64,000 nucleotides of DNA, taken from NCBI GenBank assembly GCA_913774715.1, contig CAJYHS010000061.1:1-64000 (forward strand). Direction: 5' to 3'. The position numbers were made by a program, and so were the translations under genes. The notes under the pieces are model-generated. The model did not search any database and was not told the origin of the DNA. It saw nothing but the letters and a program-made list of their open reading frames with translations. Positions 17,140-26,107 of the stretch are shown here, piece by piece. This stretch comes from an uncultured Siphonobacter sp. (GTDB lineage: Bacteria > Bacteroidota > Bacteroidia > Cytophagales > Spirosomataceae). Numbering within the stretch: position 1 is the first letter of the stretch; every line of letters begins with the position of its first letter.

Positions 17140-17556
17140 AGGGGGTAAAAAATAAAGTAATCGAATCCTGACTTAAGAATAGTTAAGAGGAGCTTAACTT
17201 AGCCATTATTTTTGAGAATGGCTAGGGAGCTTAACGGCTGGCTAGCAAGAATCGCTACCCGAAAGCAGACTAGTGCATGGAAATTAGACTAACGTAGCCT
17301 AGCTGCAGGGCAAAGATCGGAATTAAGGTAGGCCTGGTCATTAACTCACGACCGGCTGCGGTGAGCACTTACCTGGGTCGTGAGTAGTCACTGCCCATGC
17401 CAGCCCCCCTTTTTAAGGCGGCTAGGAAAACCTTGCCGGAAACGATTGGTAAGCAAACCTGGGCCAGTTAACTAATCAGGGCACCTGTCTTTTTTACAAT
17501 CCGATGATTTTTTAGGGTAGCCCCCATAGAAAAAAAAGCAAAGCTGGACTATGAGC
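17140..17556. other. 417-bp intergenic region with small dyads
   Basis: No gene is seen. Dyads include TAGCCATT 17200-17207 with AATGGCTA 17217-17224, and ACTCACGACC 17344-17353 with GGTCGTGAGT 17376-17385. The second could end the LytTR/kinase transcript that enters from the right, though it has no T-run on that side. Confidence 0.5.
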
Positions 17557-18282
17557 CTAGCCCAGATCATTCATGAACAGCGGCCGGAAATGTTTTCCAA
17601 TGGGAATTCTACTCCCGTTGGTGAGATAGACCGAGTGATCTTCGATGTAGTGGATAAACTTTTTATTGACGATAAAGGACTTATGGATTCGAAGGAAGCA
17701 GTCACTGGGTAATTGTTCTTCAAAGCTAAGCAGGGTGCGGGGGGTAAGCAGAAATTTCTGCGATCCCCACACCTTGACGTAATTGCCCAGGCTTTCCAGG
17801 TAAAAGACTTCATCGAGTATGACTTTCACGCGTTTGCGGTCCGATTTCAGGTATATGAACCGGGGCTCTGAATCAGGTATCGGGGCTAGCTTGGACTCCG
17901 CCGTTGATAGTTGCCATCGCAATTCTAACTGGGTCTGGGCCCGGGTGACGGCTTTTAAAAACCGTTCAAATCGAAAGGGCTTGAGCAGGTAATCACACAC
18001 CTCCAGATCAAAACTCTCCAAAGCGTAGGTGGGGTAGGCCGACGTGATAATGATCAAGGGAGGATGCGTAAGGGATTTAATCAAATCAAGCCCGTTGAGT
18101 TTGGGCATCTCAATGTCTAAGAACATGAGATCCACTCTTTGACTGCTCAGCAAGGGCAACGCCTGGGTAGCCTGGTAACACTGCCCTGCGTTTTTGAGAA
18201 AGTCAAGCTCAGCCATGTACCTGAGTAGCACCTCATGGGCCAGGGGTTCATCGTCAACGATTAAACAGTGGGTGTGCCGCAT
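17557..18282 (-). CDS. LytTR response regulator
   Basis: 241 residues. Receiver domain at 1-115 with LIVDDEPLAHEVLL, Asp56 in FLDIEMPKLNG and Lys in LLKPFRFERF. The LytTR domain follows (FYLESLGNYVKVW, RTLLSFEEQLP, FLRIHKSFIVNKKFIHYI, RIPIGKHFRPLF). Its start lies 29 bp inside the end of the sensor kinase gene, so the pair is translationally coupled. The neighbour across the divergent promoter region is an ABC transporter operon, the most natural target, but I find no convincing repeat pair there. Confidence 0.93.
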   Translation of the reverse strand: MRHTHCLIVDDEPLAHEVLLRYMAELDFLKNAGQCYQATQALPLLSSQRVDLMFLDIEMPKLNGLDLIKSLTHPPLIIITSAYPTYALESFDLEVCDYLLKPFRFERFLKAVTRAQTQLELRWQLSTAESKLAPIPDSEPRFIYLKSDRKRVKVILDEVFYLESLGNYVKVWGSQKFLLTPRTLLSFEEQLPSDCFLRIHKSFIVNKKFIHYIEDHSVYLTNGSRIPIGKHFRPLFMNDLG

Positions 18283-19756
18283 TTTCTAATTCTAGCTCAG
18301 CTTTAAAAAGGTTTTCTTGCGTGTAAAATTGCAGGCGGTGGCGGCCCGGGTAGAGCAGCTCGAGCCGCTTTTGTAAATTACTCAAGCCAATGCCGGGTTG
18401 CGATTTTTCCTGCCCGACGAATGAATTTTCAGCCCTGAAGTAGAGTTGATTCGAATCGATTCGCAGGCTCATGCGCAAAAATCCACTACCCCCGGCGGGC
18501 TCAATGCCGTGCTTGAAGGCATTCTCCATGAGCACAATCAGCAGCAGTGGGGCAATCAAGAAGGTCTCATCTTGGATTTGAACCGTGAAGGTAAGATCAA
18601 ACTCATCTTTCAGCCGAATCGATTGCAGGTGCAGATAATGACGTAAGTAGTCTACCTCCTCGTCAATGGCAACGTAGGGCTGCTGGGCTGTGTAGAGCAC
18701 ATAGCGCATTAAATCCGATAGCTCGAGTACGACCTCAGGGGTGTGGGGGGATTGCTGCAGACTCAGGGCATAGAGGTTATTGAGGGTATTGAAAAAGAAG
18801 TGGGGGTTGAGCTGCTGCTTTAACAAGTCGAGCTCAGCCTGGGTTTTTTCCTTTTCCAAAAGCAGTAAAGCGGCTCTTTGCTTGGACCATTGCATTGCCA
18901 GCAGCAGGGGAAGACTCAGTAGTAAAATCATGAGGGCGGCAAAGGCATTCTCCCAGACAAACGGATTTTTAGAAAAAAGTCCCCCCAGCCGTTGACTCAA
19001 AGGCAATCTGGTGAGCAGCTCCGCCATGAAGGGATACAAAAGGCCCACCACCGCCAGGCAACTAAGCAAATAAAGCAACAGGCCCCTTTGCCTTAACACC
19101 TGGGCTACCAATAGCCGATTGTTGAGCACAAACAGCAAGTACCCGCACAAATACATTAGCAAAAGCTGAGCAGCGTAGCTTAGAAAGGTCGGAAACCGGG
19201 AGAGTATTTGGAAGGCATTGAACTCAAATCCGATTAAAAGCTGCTCAGCCGTATCGTAGCGATCAAGGCCCAGACTCGACACGGCCATGGCCGAGAGTAT
19301 GAGGGCAATCAATGAAAGGGAGATGAATACGGATTTTTCTAGACTCAGCCTTTGCACCCAAACCCTGGAGAATACCCACTGAGTCAGGTGATGATTCATA
19401 AGCAGGATTACGTGCAGGCTTAAGCTAGCCAGGCAGCCTAGAAAGATGGTATTTCTTAGCGGAGCCAGCCACGGTCCCGGGAGTTGACTAACTAGCGCCA
19501 GCAGGGGCAGATACAGCCCAAACCATAGGCTTTGCTCTCTAAAGCCAGAAGCAAACTTGCCCTCAACAGGGGCGCTCTTCCAGGAGTAGAGTAAAACGGG
19601 TACCTGCGACACAAGAAGCACGCTGGCACTGCTCAGGTAAACCCACCAGCTACCCTGCTCAGCCATGGCTTTGCTGATGGCAATCCACTGCAAAAGCCCC
19701 AGGTAAAGGTAAAACTCTAGTTTTTCTGCGTAACGCTGGCTGATGATGCGGCTCAT
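18254..19756 (-). CDS. LytS-type sensor histidine kinase
   Basis: 500 residues from the ATG at 19756; an upstream TTG at 19876 is in frame and would add a hydrophobic stretch. Many membrane segments (about ten) fill residues 10-310. The kinase part has QLNPHFFFNTLNNLYALSLQ, with a coiled-coil-like linker before it (LLLLEKEKTQAELDLLK), and the ATPase has ENAFKHGIEPAGGSG and GIGLSNLQKRLELLYPG. The long membrane part without a loop domain suggests sensing within the bilayer. Its partner regulator overlaps its 3' end. It is divergent from the ABC transporter at 19956. Confidence 0.92.
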   Translation of the reverse strand: MSRIISQRYAEKLEFYLYLGLLQWIAISKAMAEQGSWWVYLSSASVLLVSQVPVLLYSWKSAPVEGKFASGFREQSLWFGLYLPLLALVSQLPGPWLAPLRNTIFLGCLASLSLHVILLMNHHLTQWVFSRVWVQRLSLEKSVFISLSLIALILSAMAVSSLGLDRYDTAEQLLIGFEFNAFQILSRFPTFLSYAAQLLLMYLCGYLLFVLNNRLLVAQVLRQRGLLLYLLSCLAVVGLLYPFMAELLTRLPLSQRLGGLFSKNPFVWENAFAALMILLLSLPLLLAMQWSKQRAALLLLEKEKTQAELDLLKQQLNPHFFFNTLNNLYALSLQQSPHTPEVVLELSDLMRYVLYTAQQPYVAIDEEVDYLRHYLHLQSIRLKDEFDLTFTVQIQDETFLIAPLLLIVLMENAFKHGIEPAGGSGFLRMSLRIDSNQLYFRAENSFVGQEKSQPGIGLSNLQKRLELLYPGRHRLQFYTQENLFKAELELENAAHPLFNR

Positions 19757-19955
19757 ACGCTCCAAAACAAAGGTTAATTTGACGCTTAGCCAAATGAGAA
19801 TGATGAACGTAGCGATTTTAATGACGTGAGTCAAAAAAGTGCATTTAACCTGAGTTTTTAGCCCTTCACCAGTCAAGAGAATCCCTTGCTCATTTTCATT
19901 TGCTTAAGGCCTGGCCCAGGCGGCATCTTCAAGTAATCAATCAGATCAGCAGCTC

Positions 19956-20855
19956 ATGTCAAGACTGAAAATAACTGGACTCACCAAAACGTATTCCAAT
20001 GGCCTTAGGGCCCTCGACAACGTCAGCCTTAGCGTAGGCAACGGGATGTTTGGCTTACTGGGCCCTAACGGGGCGGGAAAATCTTCACTCATGAAGATTC
20101 TGGCTACGTTACTGCTAGCTGACCAGGGGGAAATAAGCTTTGACGGGGTGTCGATTAATAAAAATCCGGATTTCTTGCGGCGGCAACTCGGCTACTTGCC
20201 GCAGGATTTTGGTGTATATCCCCGAGTTTCCGCCGCGGTCCTGCTGGATCATCTGGCCGTTTTAAAGGGCGTCAGTCATTCCGGTGACCGCAAGCAACAA
20301 ATCCAGGCCCTCTTGCAGCAGACCAACCTCTATGCCCATCGCAACCAGGCCGTTAGTACCTTTTCCGGGGGCATGCGGCAGCGATTTGGCATTGCCCAGG
20401 CCCTGCTGGGCAATCCGCAATTACTCATCGTTGATGAACCCACGGCCGGATTAGATCCCCAGGAGAAAAACCGCTTTCATGACATGCTCAGCGAAATCGC
20501 CGGGCGAATCGTGGTGATTCTCTCCACCCATATAATTCAGGACGTGTACGAATTGTGCGGAGAGATGGCCGTACTCATGGGCGGCCAAGTACTCCTGGGC
20601 GGAAAGCCCGCTGGCTTAATTCAGCAGCTCAAAGGCAAAGTTTGGCAGCAAACGCTTAGCCAGGAGCAGTGGGCTAGTCAGCCGGCCCAGCCGCCCGTTA
20701 TCTCCACGCGCCTAGTGGGGGGACACCACCTGATTCGCCTTTTTTCCAGCGGCCCGCCCCCTGGGGGTGGGCAAGGCGTGGAACCCAGTCTAGAAGACGT
20801 ATACTTTTCTGCGTTAGCCGGCCTGCAACCGGCAAAACATCAACTACGATCATGA
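19956..20855 (+). CDS. ABC transporter ATP-binding protein
   Basis: 299 residues. Walker A GPNGAGKSS (about 37-45), Q-loop YLPQDFG, signature TFSGGMRQR, Walker B LLIVDEPTAGLDP and switch His in LSTHI are all intact. After residue 215 comes a C-terminal extension as in exporters of the NatA/CcmA type. Its stop overlaps the start of the next gene (ATGA), a permease fused to an M1 peptidase domain, so the two form one transporter. The substrate is unknown; pairs like this are common next to LytTR systems and may handle peptides or antibiotics. Confidence 0.93.
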   Translation: MSRLKITGLTKTYSNGLRALDNVSLSVGNGMFGLLGPNGAGKSSLMKILATLLLADQGEISFDGVSINKNPDFLRRQLGYLPQDFGVYPRVSAAVLLDHLAVLKGVSHSGDRKQQIQALLQQTNLYAHRNQAVSTFSGGMRQRFGIAQALLGNPQLLIVDEPTAGLDPQEKNRFHDMLSEIAGRIVVILSTHIIQDVYELCGEMAVLMGGQVLLGGKPAGLIQQLKGKVWQQTLSQEQWASQPAQPPVISTRLVGGHHLIRLFSSGPPPGGGQGVEPSLEDVYFSALAGLQPAKHQLRS

Positions 20856-23800
20856 TGGCAAGGCTGCTTACATTCGAGCTTAACTACTACGGCAAGCAAC
20901 GAATCTTTCAGGCTTCGGCCGTGCTGTTTTTTATTCTGGGTTTGTTGATGACTCAGGGCCGCTTTGGCGGGCCGGAAGTCTACAAAAACGGTCCCTATGT
21001 CATTACCTTCATTAGCGGTCTTTTGTCGATTGCGTTAATTTTTGTAAGTGCTCTTTTGTGCGTTAATGCCGTGCTCAGAGACCGCACCCACGGCATGCAG
21101 GCCCTGATTTTTACAACGGGCATTGGCAGGCCCCTCTACGTGGGCATTAAACTACTGGGTTTGCTCCTGGCGCTTAGCTTGATTGCCAGTCTGGCTTTGC
21201 TGGGGAGTATGCTGGGACCCTGGGTGCTTGCCTTAGCCCCCCTGGGACGTTTTCAAATGAGCTACTACGGGCAGGCTTTTTTCTTTTTTAGTTTGCCCAA
21301 TGCCTTATTTTGCGGATGCTTTTGCTTTGCAGCGGCGATGGCTAAGCCCAAAGCCAGCACTGTTTACGCGGCGGCGGCGCTGCTTTTCATGGGGTATTTT
21401 GCCGCATCGATTTGGGGACATTCTCCCTTGATGGCGAGTTCGGCCTTTCGCCCGCAGGCGCCGAGCCTGTGGGCGCAGCTAGTGGATCCCTTTGGATTGG
21501 TTTCCTTTTTGGGAGAAACCAAGCGTTGGTCCGTCTACCAGCGCAATCACGAGTGTTACCACTTGACTCTACCCTTTTGCGTTAACCGGTTGCTCTGGAC
21601 GGGTATATCTGCCCTGGTGCTAGCCTTTTTTTATGCGCGCTATAAGCTGCGGCTCCCCTCGGAGGCCTCATCCACCCGCCGGCTATCGACGGACTCTTTC
21701 GGCCCATCCCCCTACCGGCCCGTAACTACGCTTGCCCGGGGGGGAAGGTATGCCTGGGAAGTGCTCGTTTCCCAGGTAGGCCTGGAACTGCGCCTGCTGT
21801 TTGGGCAGGCTACCTATCTATGGGTGGCGGCCTTGTGGGTCTTTGCCTACGGAGTAGAAATAAAAGAAAACCTGACCCACGGTCCCTATGATACTCGGTT
21901 TTATGTCACCACGGCTCTCGTCGTCGAGCAGCTTCTGCCGGTACGTTTAGCCCTGTTATTACTGGTTTTTTACGCATCCGAGCTCATCTACCGAGGCCAG
22001 CACACGCGCATGCAGCCGCTTTTGTTATCTACGCCCCTTACCAGGCCCCTGGTCTACCTATCAAAAATGGCGACGCTGACCATCGTCATTTTTCTGCTCC
22101 TGAGCCTGCACCTAGGCCTGGGCATTGCCGCCCAGGCCTTGATGGGAGAAGAGAAAATAGAGCTGGGGCCTTACCTGGCTCTTTACTACTACAGTGGCTA
22201 TCCGCTCCTGCTCTTTGCTGGCTTGATTGTAGGAATTCAAACCCTGATTTCCAATACTTACCTGGGCATGTTAATGAGTTTGGTGGTCATGGCCAGCAGC
22301 GTCTTTGGTACAACGCTCGGTCTGGAGGCCTATTGGCTCCGCTTTGCTTCCGCTCCCGAGGTAACGTATTCCGCCATTAGTGGATTCGGCCACTACGCCA
22401 GGGCCCATCAGGGCTATATGCTGTACTGGACGCTGGCTGCGGGCTGGCTGGCCATGCTGACCATGAAGCTATGGCCTAATGCCTACCAGCAGACCCCTTG
22501 GCAGCGCATGAAGGCGGCATTAGGGCAGTGGAGTACCCGGGAGCTGCTCACCGGGGGGGGAATTCTGGTTTTACTGGGCTACACGGGCTTTAACATCGCT
22601 CAAAAAAGTCAGGGCGTTGCTTTGGGGGCCAACCGAAGTCAGGATCAACGCTGGCAAGCGCGCTATGAGCAAGTCTATCAATCAAGGGCCGGGTGGCCCC
22701 AGCCCGTTTTGACTGCCCTAACGCTTACCACGGATTTGTATCCTGCCCAGCAGCGCTACGTCGTCTCGGGTCGCTACCAGCTAAGGAATGAATCCGATTC
22801 GTTGATACGAGTGCTCTGGTTGGGCCGCGACCCGTCAGTAACCAGCTTAAGGCTGCAAGTGGCGGGCACGCTAGATTGCCAGGCAGACGAAGCCTTGGGG
22901 CAGTTTTTCTATCCATTAAAGCAGCCCCTGGCGCCCGGTCAAGTCATGCGAGTGGATTTTACCATGGAAGTGGACCGCTCGGGTGATCATCCCTTTGATA
23001 GTGAAAACGCAGTGGTCAGTAATGGAAGCTACATTGAACTCGAAAAGTTTATTCCCTGGGTTGGCTATAATGAACGGATGGAATTAAAGGACTCACAGCT
23101 TCGCGCCCGCCACGGATTAAAGCCCCGGACGGCCGTTGCAGAAACGGATGGGCGCTACCATCGCCTTACCTATGAAAACACCATTTCAACCCCGGCCGGC
23201 CAGCGGGTCGTGACCGTTGGCGCGTTGAAAAGGACCTGGCAAAACGCAGGCCGAGCCTATTTCCAGTATCAAACCGAGCAGCCCATCGAGCCCATGTTTG
23301 CCCTAAGCAGCATGCACTACGAAGTCCGCACCCAGCATCGGGATGGGATAACCTTTCAAGTCTACTATCACCCCGGGCAAAGTCGTAACGTGCCGGCCAT
23401 GATGGAGTCGATGCAAAAGACGATCCGCTACGCCAGCAGGCAATGGAGTCCCTACCCGTTCAAACACGTCACACTGGCCGAAATTCCGGCCTACGGCGGG
23501 GCGGCTACTGCGTATCCCGGTGTTATCTTTAGTCATGAAAAGTATAATTTTCTGCTCAATGCCAGCGATACGTCTCGGTTGAATCTGGTCTACGCCACCA
23601 CGGCCCACGAAACAGCCCATCAGTGGTGGGCCTATACCATTCGTCCGAAAGCAGGGCCAGGGGAGGCCTTTCTAACCGAATCACTTGCCAAATACACCGA
23701 GGCCGTGATCGTGCAAGCCCGGCAGGGGCCACTAAAACTAAGTTCCTATCTAAAGGCTGACAATGAATTGTATTTTAGTCAGCGAAACCGCTCGGCCCGC

Positions 23801-24367
23801 CAGGAACTACCCTTGAATCAAAGCTGGCAGCAGCCCTACGTGCATTATCAGAAAGGGGGCCTGGCTCTGTACGCCCTGGGCCAAAGCCTAGGGGAGGCCT
23901 GGATCAATCGCGCCTTGCGAAGACTGATTCATCACCAGGCCTATCCCAAGCAAAAGCCGGTGGCTCAAAACCTAATTGATGAACTCAAAGGGCAAGCCCC
24001 GGTTTGGAAGCAAAAATTAATTGAGAATCATCTGGAAAAAGTAGTGATTTACGACAACCGCATTCAGCTACGTTCCCTAAAGGCTTTGCCCCAAGGGGGC
24101 TACCAGCTAGGCCTGCGGATTGGGGTTGATAAAACTGACCAAACGGCCCTGCAGCGCCTTCCCATTAACGATGCGGTGGAGATCGCCGTATGGGGGGCTC
24201 CGTCCGGCCCGGCTAAACTCCTCTACTGGCAAACCCATCACCTCACTAAGCGCCAAACCCTACTTGAGCTGCGACTTGACCAAAAGCCTACCCTGGTCCA
24301 GGTAGATCCCTTGCATTATTTACTCGATGAGAACCTAGCCAATAATACGGTGGCACTCGGGCCCTAG
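20852..24367 (+). CDS. ABC-2-type permease fused to an M1-family metallopeptidase
   Basis: 1171 residues. Residues about 15-590 hold two sets of six or so membrane segments (ABC-2 permease type), separated by a soluble loop. Residues about 620-1165 are an M1 aminopeptidase-like domain. The zinc site HETAHQWW is at about 919, and a second glutamate follows in GEAFLTESLAKYTE; the GAMEN-like exopeptidase loop is replaced by AYGGAATAYPG, so specificity may differ from true aminopeptidases. The peptidase part would face the periplasm. It overlaps the ATPase gene by 4 bp. The role is inferred: transport coupled to cleavage of a peptide. Confidence 0.88.
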   Translation: MMARLLTFELNYYGKQRIFQASAVLFFILGLLMTQGRFGGPEVYKNGPYVITFISGLLSIALIFVSALLCVNAVLRDRTHGMQALIFTTGIGRPLYVGIKLLGLLLALSLIASLALLGSMLGPWVLALAPLGRFQMSYYGQAFFFFSLPNALFCGCFCFAAAMAKPKASTVYAAAALLFMGYFAASIWGHSPLMASSAFRPQAPSLWAQLVDPFGLVSFLGETKRWSVYQRNHECYHLTLPFCVNRLLWTGISALVLAFFYARYKLRLPSEASSTRRLSTDSFGPSPYRPVTTLARGGRYAWEVLVSQVGLELRLLFGQATYLWVAALWVFAYGVEIKENLTHGPYDTRFYVTTALVVEQLLPVRLALLLLVFYASELIYRGQHTRMQPLLLSTPLTRPLVYLSKMATLTIVIFLLLSLHLGLGIAAQALMGEEKIELGPYLALYYYSGYPLLLFAGLIVGIQTLISNTYLGMLMSLVVMASSVFGTTLGLEAYWLRFASAPEVTYSAISGFGHYARAHQGYMLYWTLAAGWLAMLTMKLWPNAYQQTPWQRMKAALGQWSTRELLTGGGILVLLGYTGFNIAQKSQGVALGANRSQDQRWQARYEQVYQSRAGWPQPVLTALTLTTDLYPAQQRYVVSGRYQLRNESDSLIRVLWLGRDPSVTSLRLQVAGTLDCQADEALGQFFYPLKQPLAPGQVMRVDFTMEVDRSGDHPFDSENAVVSNGSYIELEKFIPWVGYNERMELKDSQLRARHGLKPRTAVAETDGRYHRLTYENTISTPAGQRVVTVGALKRTWQNAGRAYFQYQTEQPIEPMFALSSMHYEVRTQHRDGITFQVYYHPGQSRNVPAMMESMQKTIRYASRQWSPYPFKHVTLAEIPAYGGAATAYPGVIFSHEKYNFLLNASDTSRLNLVYATTAHETAHQWWAYTIRPKAGPGEAFLTESLAKYTEAVIVQARQGPLKLSSYLKADNELYFSQRNRSARQELPLNQSWQQPYVHYQKGGLALYALGQSLGEAWINRALRRLIHHQAYPKQKPVAQNLIDELKGQAPVWKQKLIENHLEKVVIYDNRIQLRSLKALPQGGYQLGLRIGVDKTDQTALQRLPINDAVEIAVWGAPSGPAKLLYWQTHHLTKRQTLLELRLDQKPTLVQVDPLHYLLDENLANNTVALGP

Positions 24368-24950
24368 CCAATTTTTAGGTCCAGTGAGCGGGGCCTGGTC
24401 AAGGCAGGGCTGACGCTTTTGGGGTTTATTCAACGCACTCTAGCGCCGGCCGGCTGGGGATCTAATCCGGTCTGAAGGGCCTAAAGCGGAACGGACACTT
24501 TCGGGCTGAGTTGCCGTCTGTAATGGGGGCGAGATCAAACAAACGACTCGGCTAAATTTTTACCATCAAGCCACCTGATACGGGGTAGATAAAGAGCGTA
24601 GCCGCCTGCACTTTTTATCTACCCCTTGGCTTGCTTATAGGCTTCTGGCCAACCGTAGATGACTGCGAGCCTGGCTAGGGTAGGCTCTCTAGCTAGCTTA
24701 GGCCTGCCTTTAAGAGCGATTTGAACGCGTAAAAGGGGGATAAAGTCAGAAAAAATGGGCCCTTCGTACGAAATTCAAAAGAATGGTATTTTATCTTTTT
24801 ATGTGCGTAAATTAACAGAATTGACCTAAAAAAGGGGGGGGTACCAGGGGGTACCACCAACTGGTACTTTTCTGCAAACGCCACCAGGGCTTGTTTTGTC
24901 AACGTAAGCCGCCGCTACAGGCGCTACTGTCCACTTAACAATCCTTGCTT
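24368..24950. other. intergenic region before the conjugation genes
   Basis: 583 bp without a supportable gene. It contains a strong hairpin (24582-24625) and, nearer the tra genes, three GGTAC units (24840, 24850 and 24863) of which two are full GGTACC palindromes. These are possible operator or processing sites. A 69-codon minus-strand frame here starts only at TTG and is not annotated. Confidence 0.5.
24582..24625. terminator. hairpin terminator after the ABC operon
   Basis: GGGGTAGATAAA (24582-24593) pairs exactly with TTTATCTACCCC (24614-24625) around a 20-nt loop. It lies about 215 bp beyond the permease/peptidase stop. Confidence 0.6.
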
Positions 24951-25415
24951 ATGTTACACGCTGTCTCCTGGCCCGTCTTTGGATTAATCCTGGCGGCTGG
25001 TTTGCTCCTTTACTACGCCTGGTTTTTGGGCCGTGACTTCCTTCGCTTGCGCGCTGATTCCCCCAAGCAGCCGCCTAATCATAGGTTTGACTTTCCCTTT
25101 GAGTCTAACCCAGGAGAGCCGTCTTTAGAAGCAGCTAGGGAAAGTGAAGCGTCGCTGGCTTCAGCGTATGAGATGCACTCGGATGATTTGGAGTATTTGG
25201 TTTCAAGCATTCAACACCTGAGTCAGCGGGTTAGAAAAAAGCGGCTAAGTCCAGTGGATTTTCCCAAGCAGCTCCAAGAACTCTTTTCTCACTTTGCCGA
25301 CTTGGAAAGCTCGGATTATAAAAAAGCGGTTGAAATCACGCTGCAGCAAGAGTACCAACAACTGCGATTAACTCCCCTGAGCGCCGAAGAATTCAACCGG
25401 CTTTGGCCCAACTAG
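24951..25415 (+). CDS. membrane-anchored protein at the head of the tra operon
   Basis: 154 residues from the ATG at 24951 (a TTG lies two codons earlier). One membrane segment (about 5-22: WPVFGLILAAGLLLYYAW) is followed by a cytoplasmic or periplasmic helical domain rich in Glu and Gln, with no cysteine. I do not recognise a domain; its place directly before the DUF4134 gene is that of traD-like genes in Bacteroides conjugative elements, but the sequence does not prove it. It is probably a conjugation accessory component. Confidence 0.65.
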   Translation: MLHAVSWPVFGLILAAGLLLYYAWFLGRDFLRLRADSPKQPPNHRFDFPFESNPGEPSLEAARESEASLASAYEMHSDDLEYLVSSIQHLSQRVRKKRLSPVDFPKQLQELFSHFADLESSDYKKAVEITLQQEYQQLRLTPLSAEEFNRLWPN

Positions 25416-25450
25416 TACTATTTGTTTCACCCTATAAATCTACCAATCGT

Positions 25451-25756
25451 ATGAAATCTTCCCTTCGCATCCACTTGCTGACTCTGGCCCTGGGCCTGCT
25501 TAGTTTACCCCTGCTTGCCCAAGACGGCAATGCGGGCATTGATGAAGCCAATTCCATGGTTAGAGGCTACTTTGAATCCGGTACCCAGCTCATGTACGCC
25601 GTGGGCGCAATCCTGGGCCTGATTGGCGCGGTGAAAGTGTTTCAAAAATGGAACGGTGGCGATCAGGATACCAATAAGTCGGCGGCGGCCTGGTTTGGCA
25701 GCTGCGTCTTTTTAGTGGTGGTGGCCACGGTGATTAAATCGTTCTTTAACATATAG
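25451..25756 (+). CDS. traE: conjugal transfer protein TraE (DUF4134, VirB2-like)
   Basis: 101 residues from the ATG at 25451. A signal peptide (about 1-23, ending LLAQ) is followed by GIDEANSMVRGYFESGTQLMYAVGAILGLIGAVKVFQKW, then NGGDQDTNKSAAAWFGSCVFLVVVATVI. The two membrane helices and the GAVKVFQKWNGGD link are the DUF4134 hallmark. It is thought to be the pilin-like part of the type IV secretion channel. It precedes traF by 21 bp. Confidence 0.92.
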   Translation: MKSSLRIHLLTLALGLLSLPLLAQDGNAGIDEANSMVRGYFESGTQLMYAVGAILGLIGAVKVFQKWNGGDQDTNKSAAAWFGSCVFLVVVATVIKSFFNI

Positions 25757-25777
25757 TCCCAAGCGTTCGCTGCTCTC

Positions 25778-26107
25778 ATGAAGTCGTTTGCCTTACACGA
25801 GCGCATCAACCGGCCGATGGAATTTGCCGGTTTGCAAGCCCGCTTTATTGCCTACGGGATTGCAGGGAGCTTATCGGTTTTTCTTTTGTTTGCGCTTTTA
25901 TACGCCCTGGGTCTCCCTTCGCTAGTGTGCATACTGCTAGCGGGGGGCCTGGGCCTGGGCCTATGGCTGAGCATTCAAAAGTTAAGCCGCCGCTACGGCG
26001 CCCACGGGCTTGAAAAGCACTCGGCCTACGGCCGCTTGCCCCGCGCCATTCGCGTGTATTCTCATCAGGTTTTTAACCTAGAACTCAACTCATGGAAAAG
26101 CTTTTAG
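25778..26107 (+). CDS. traF: conjugal transfer protein TraF (DUF4133, VirB3-like)
   Basis: 109 residues. The opening HERINRPMEFAGLQARFIAY matches the DUF4133 consensus (INxPIEFxGLxAQYI). Two adjacent membrane helices follow (about 27-45 and 49-68), then a basic tail (RRYGAHGLEKHSAYGRLPRAI). It is an inner-membrane component next to the VirB4 ATPase. It overlaps the start of traG by 16 bp. Confidence 0.92.
   Translation: MKSFALHERINRPMEFAGLQARFIAYGIAGSLSVFLLFALLYALGLPSLVCILLAGGLGLGLWLSIQKLSRRYGAHGLEKHSAYGRLPRAIRVYSHQVFNLELNSWKSF

Noticed and set aside
19862-19887. CCCTT pair spaced 21 bp upstream of the ABC operon as a LytTR site
   Set aside because: Only a 5-bp match, with no third copy and no wider similarity; likely chance.
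24693-24902. 69-codon minus-strand frame starting TKQALVAFAEKYQLVVPPG
   Set aside because: It starts only at TTG, runs through the GGTAC cluster and a G-run, and turns into low-quality sequence. The opening looks protein-like, so a gene remnant is possible, but there is not enough to annotate.
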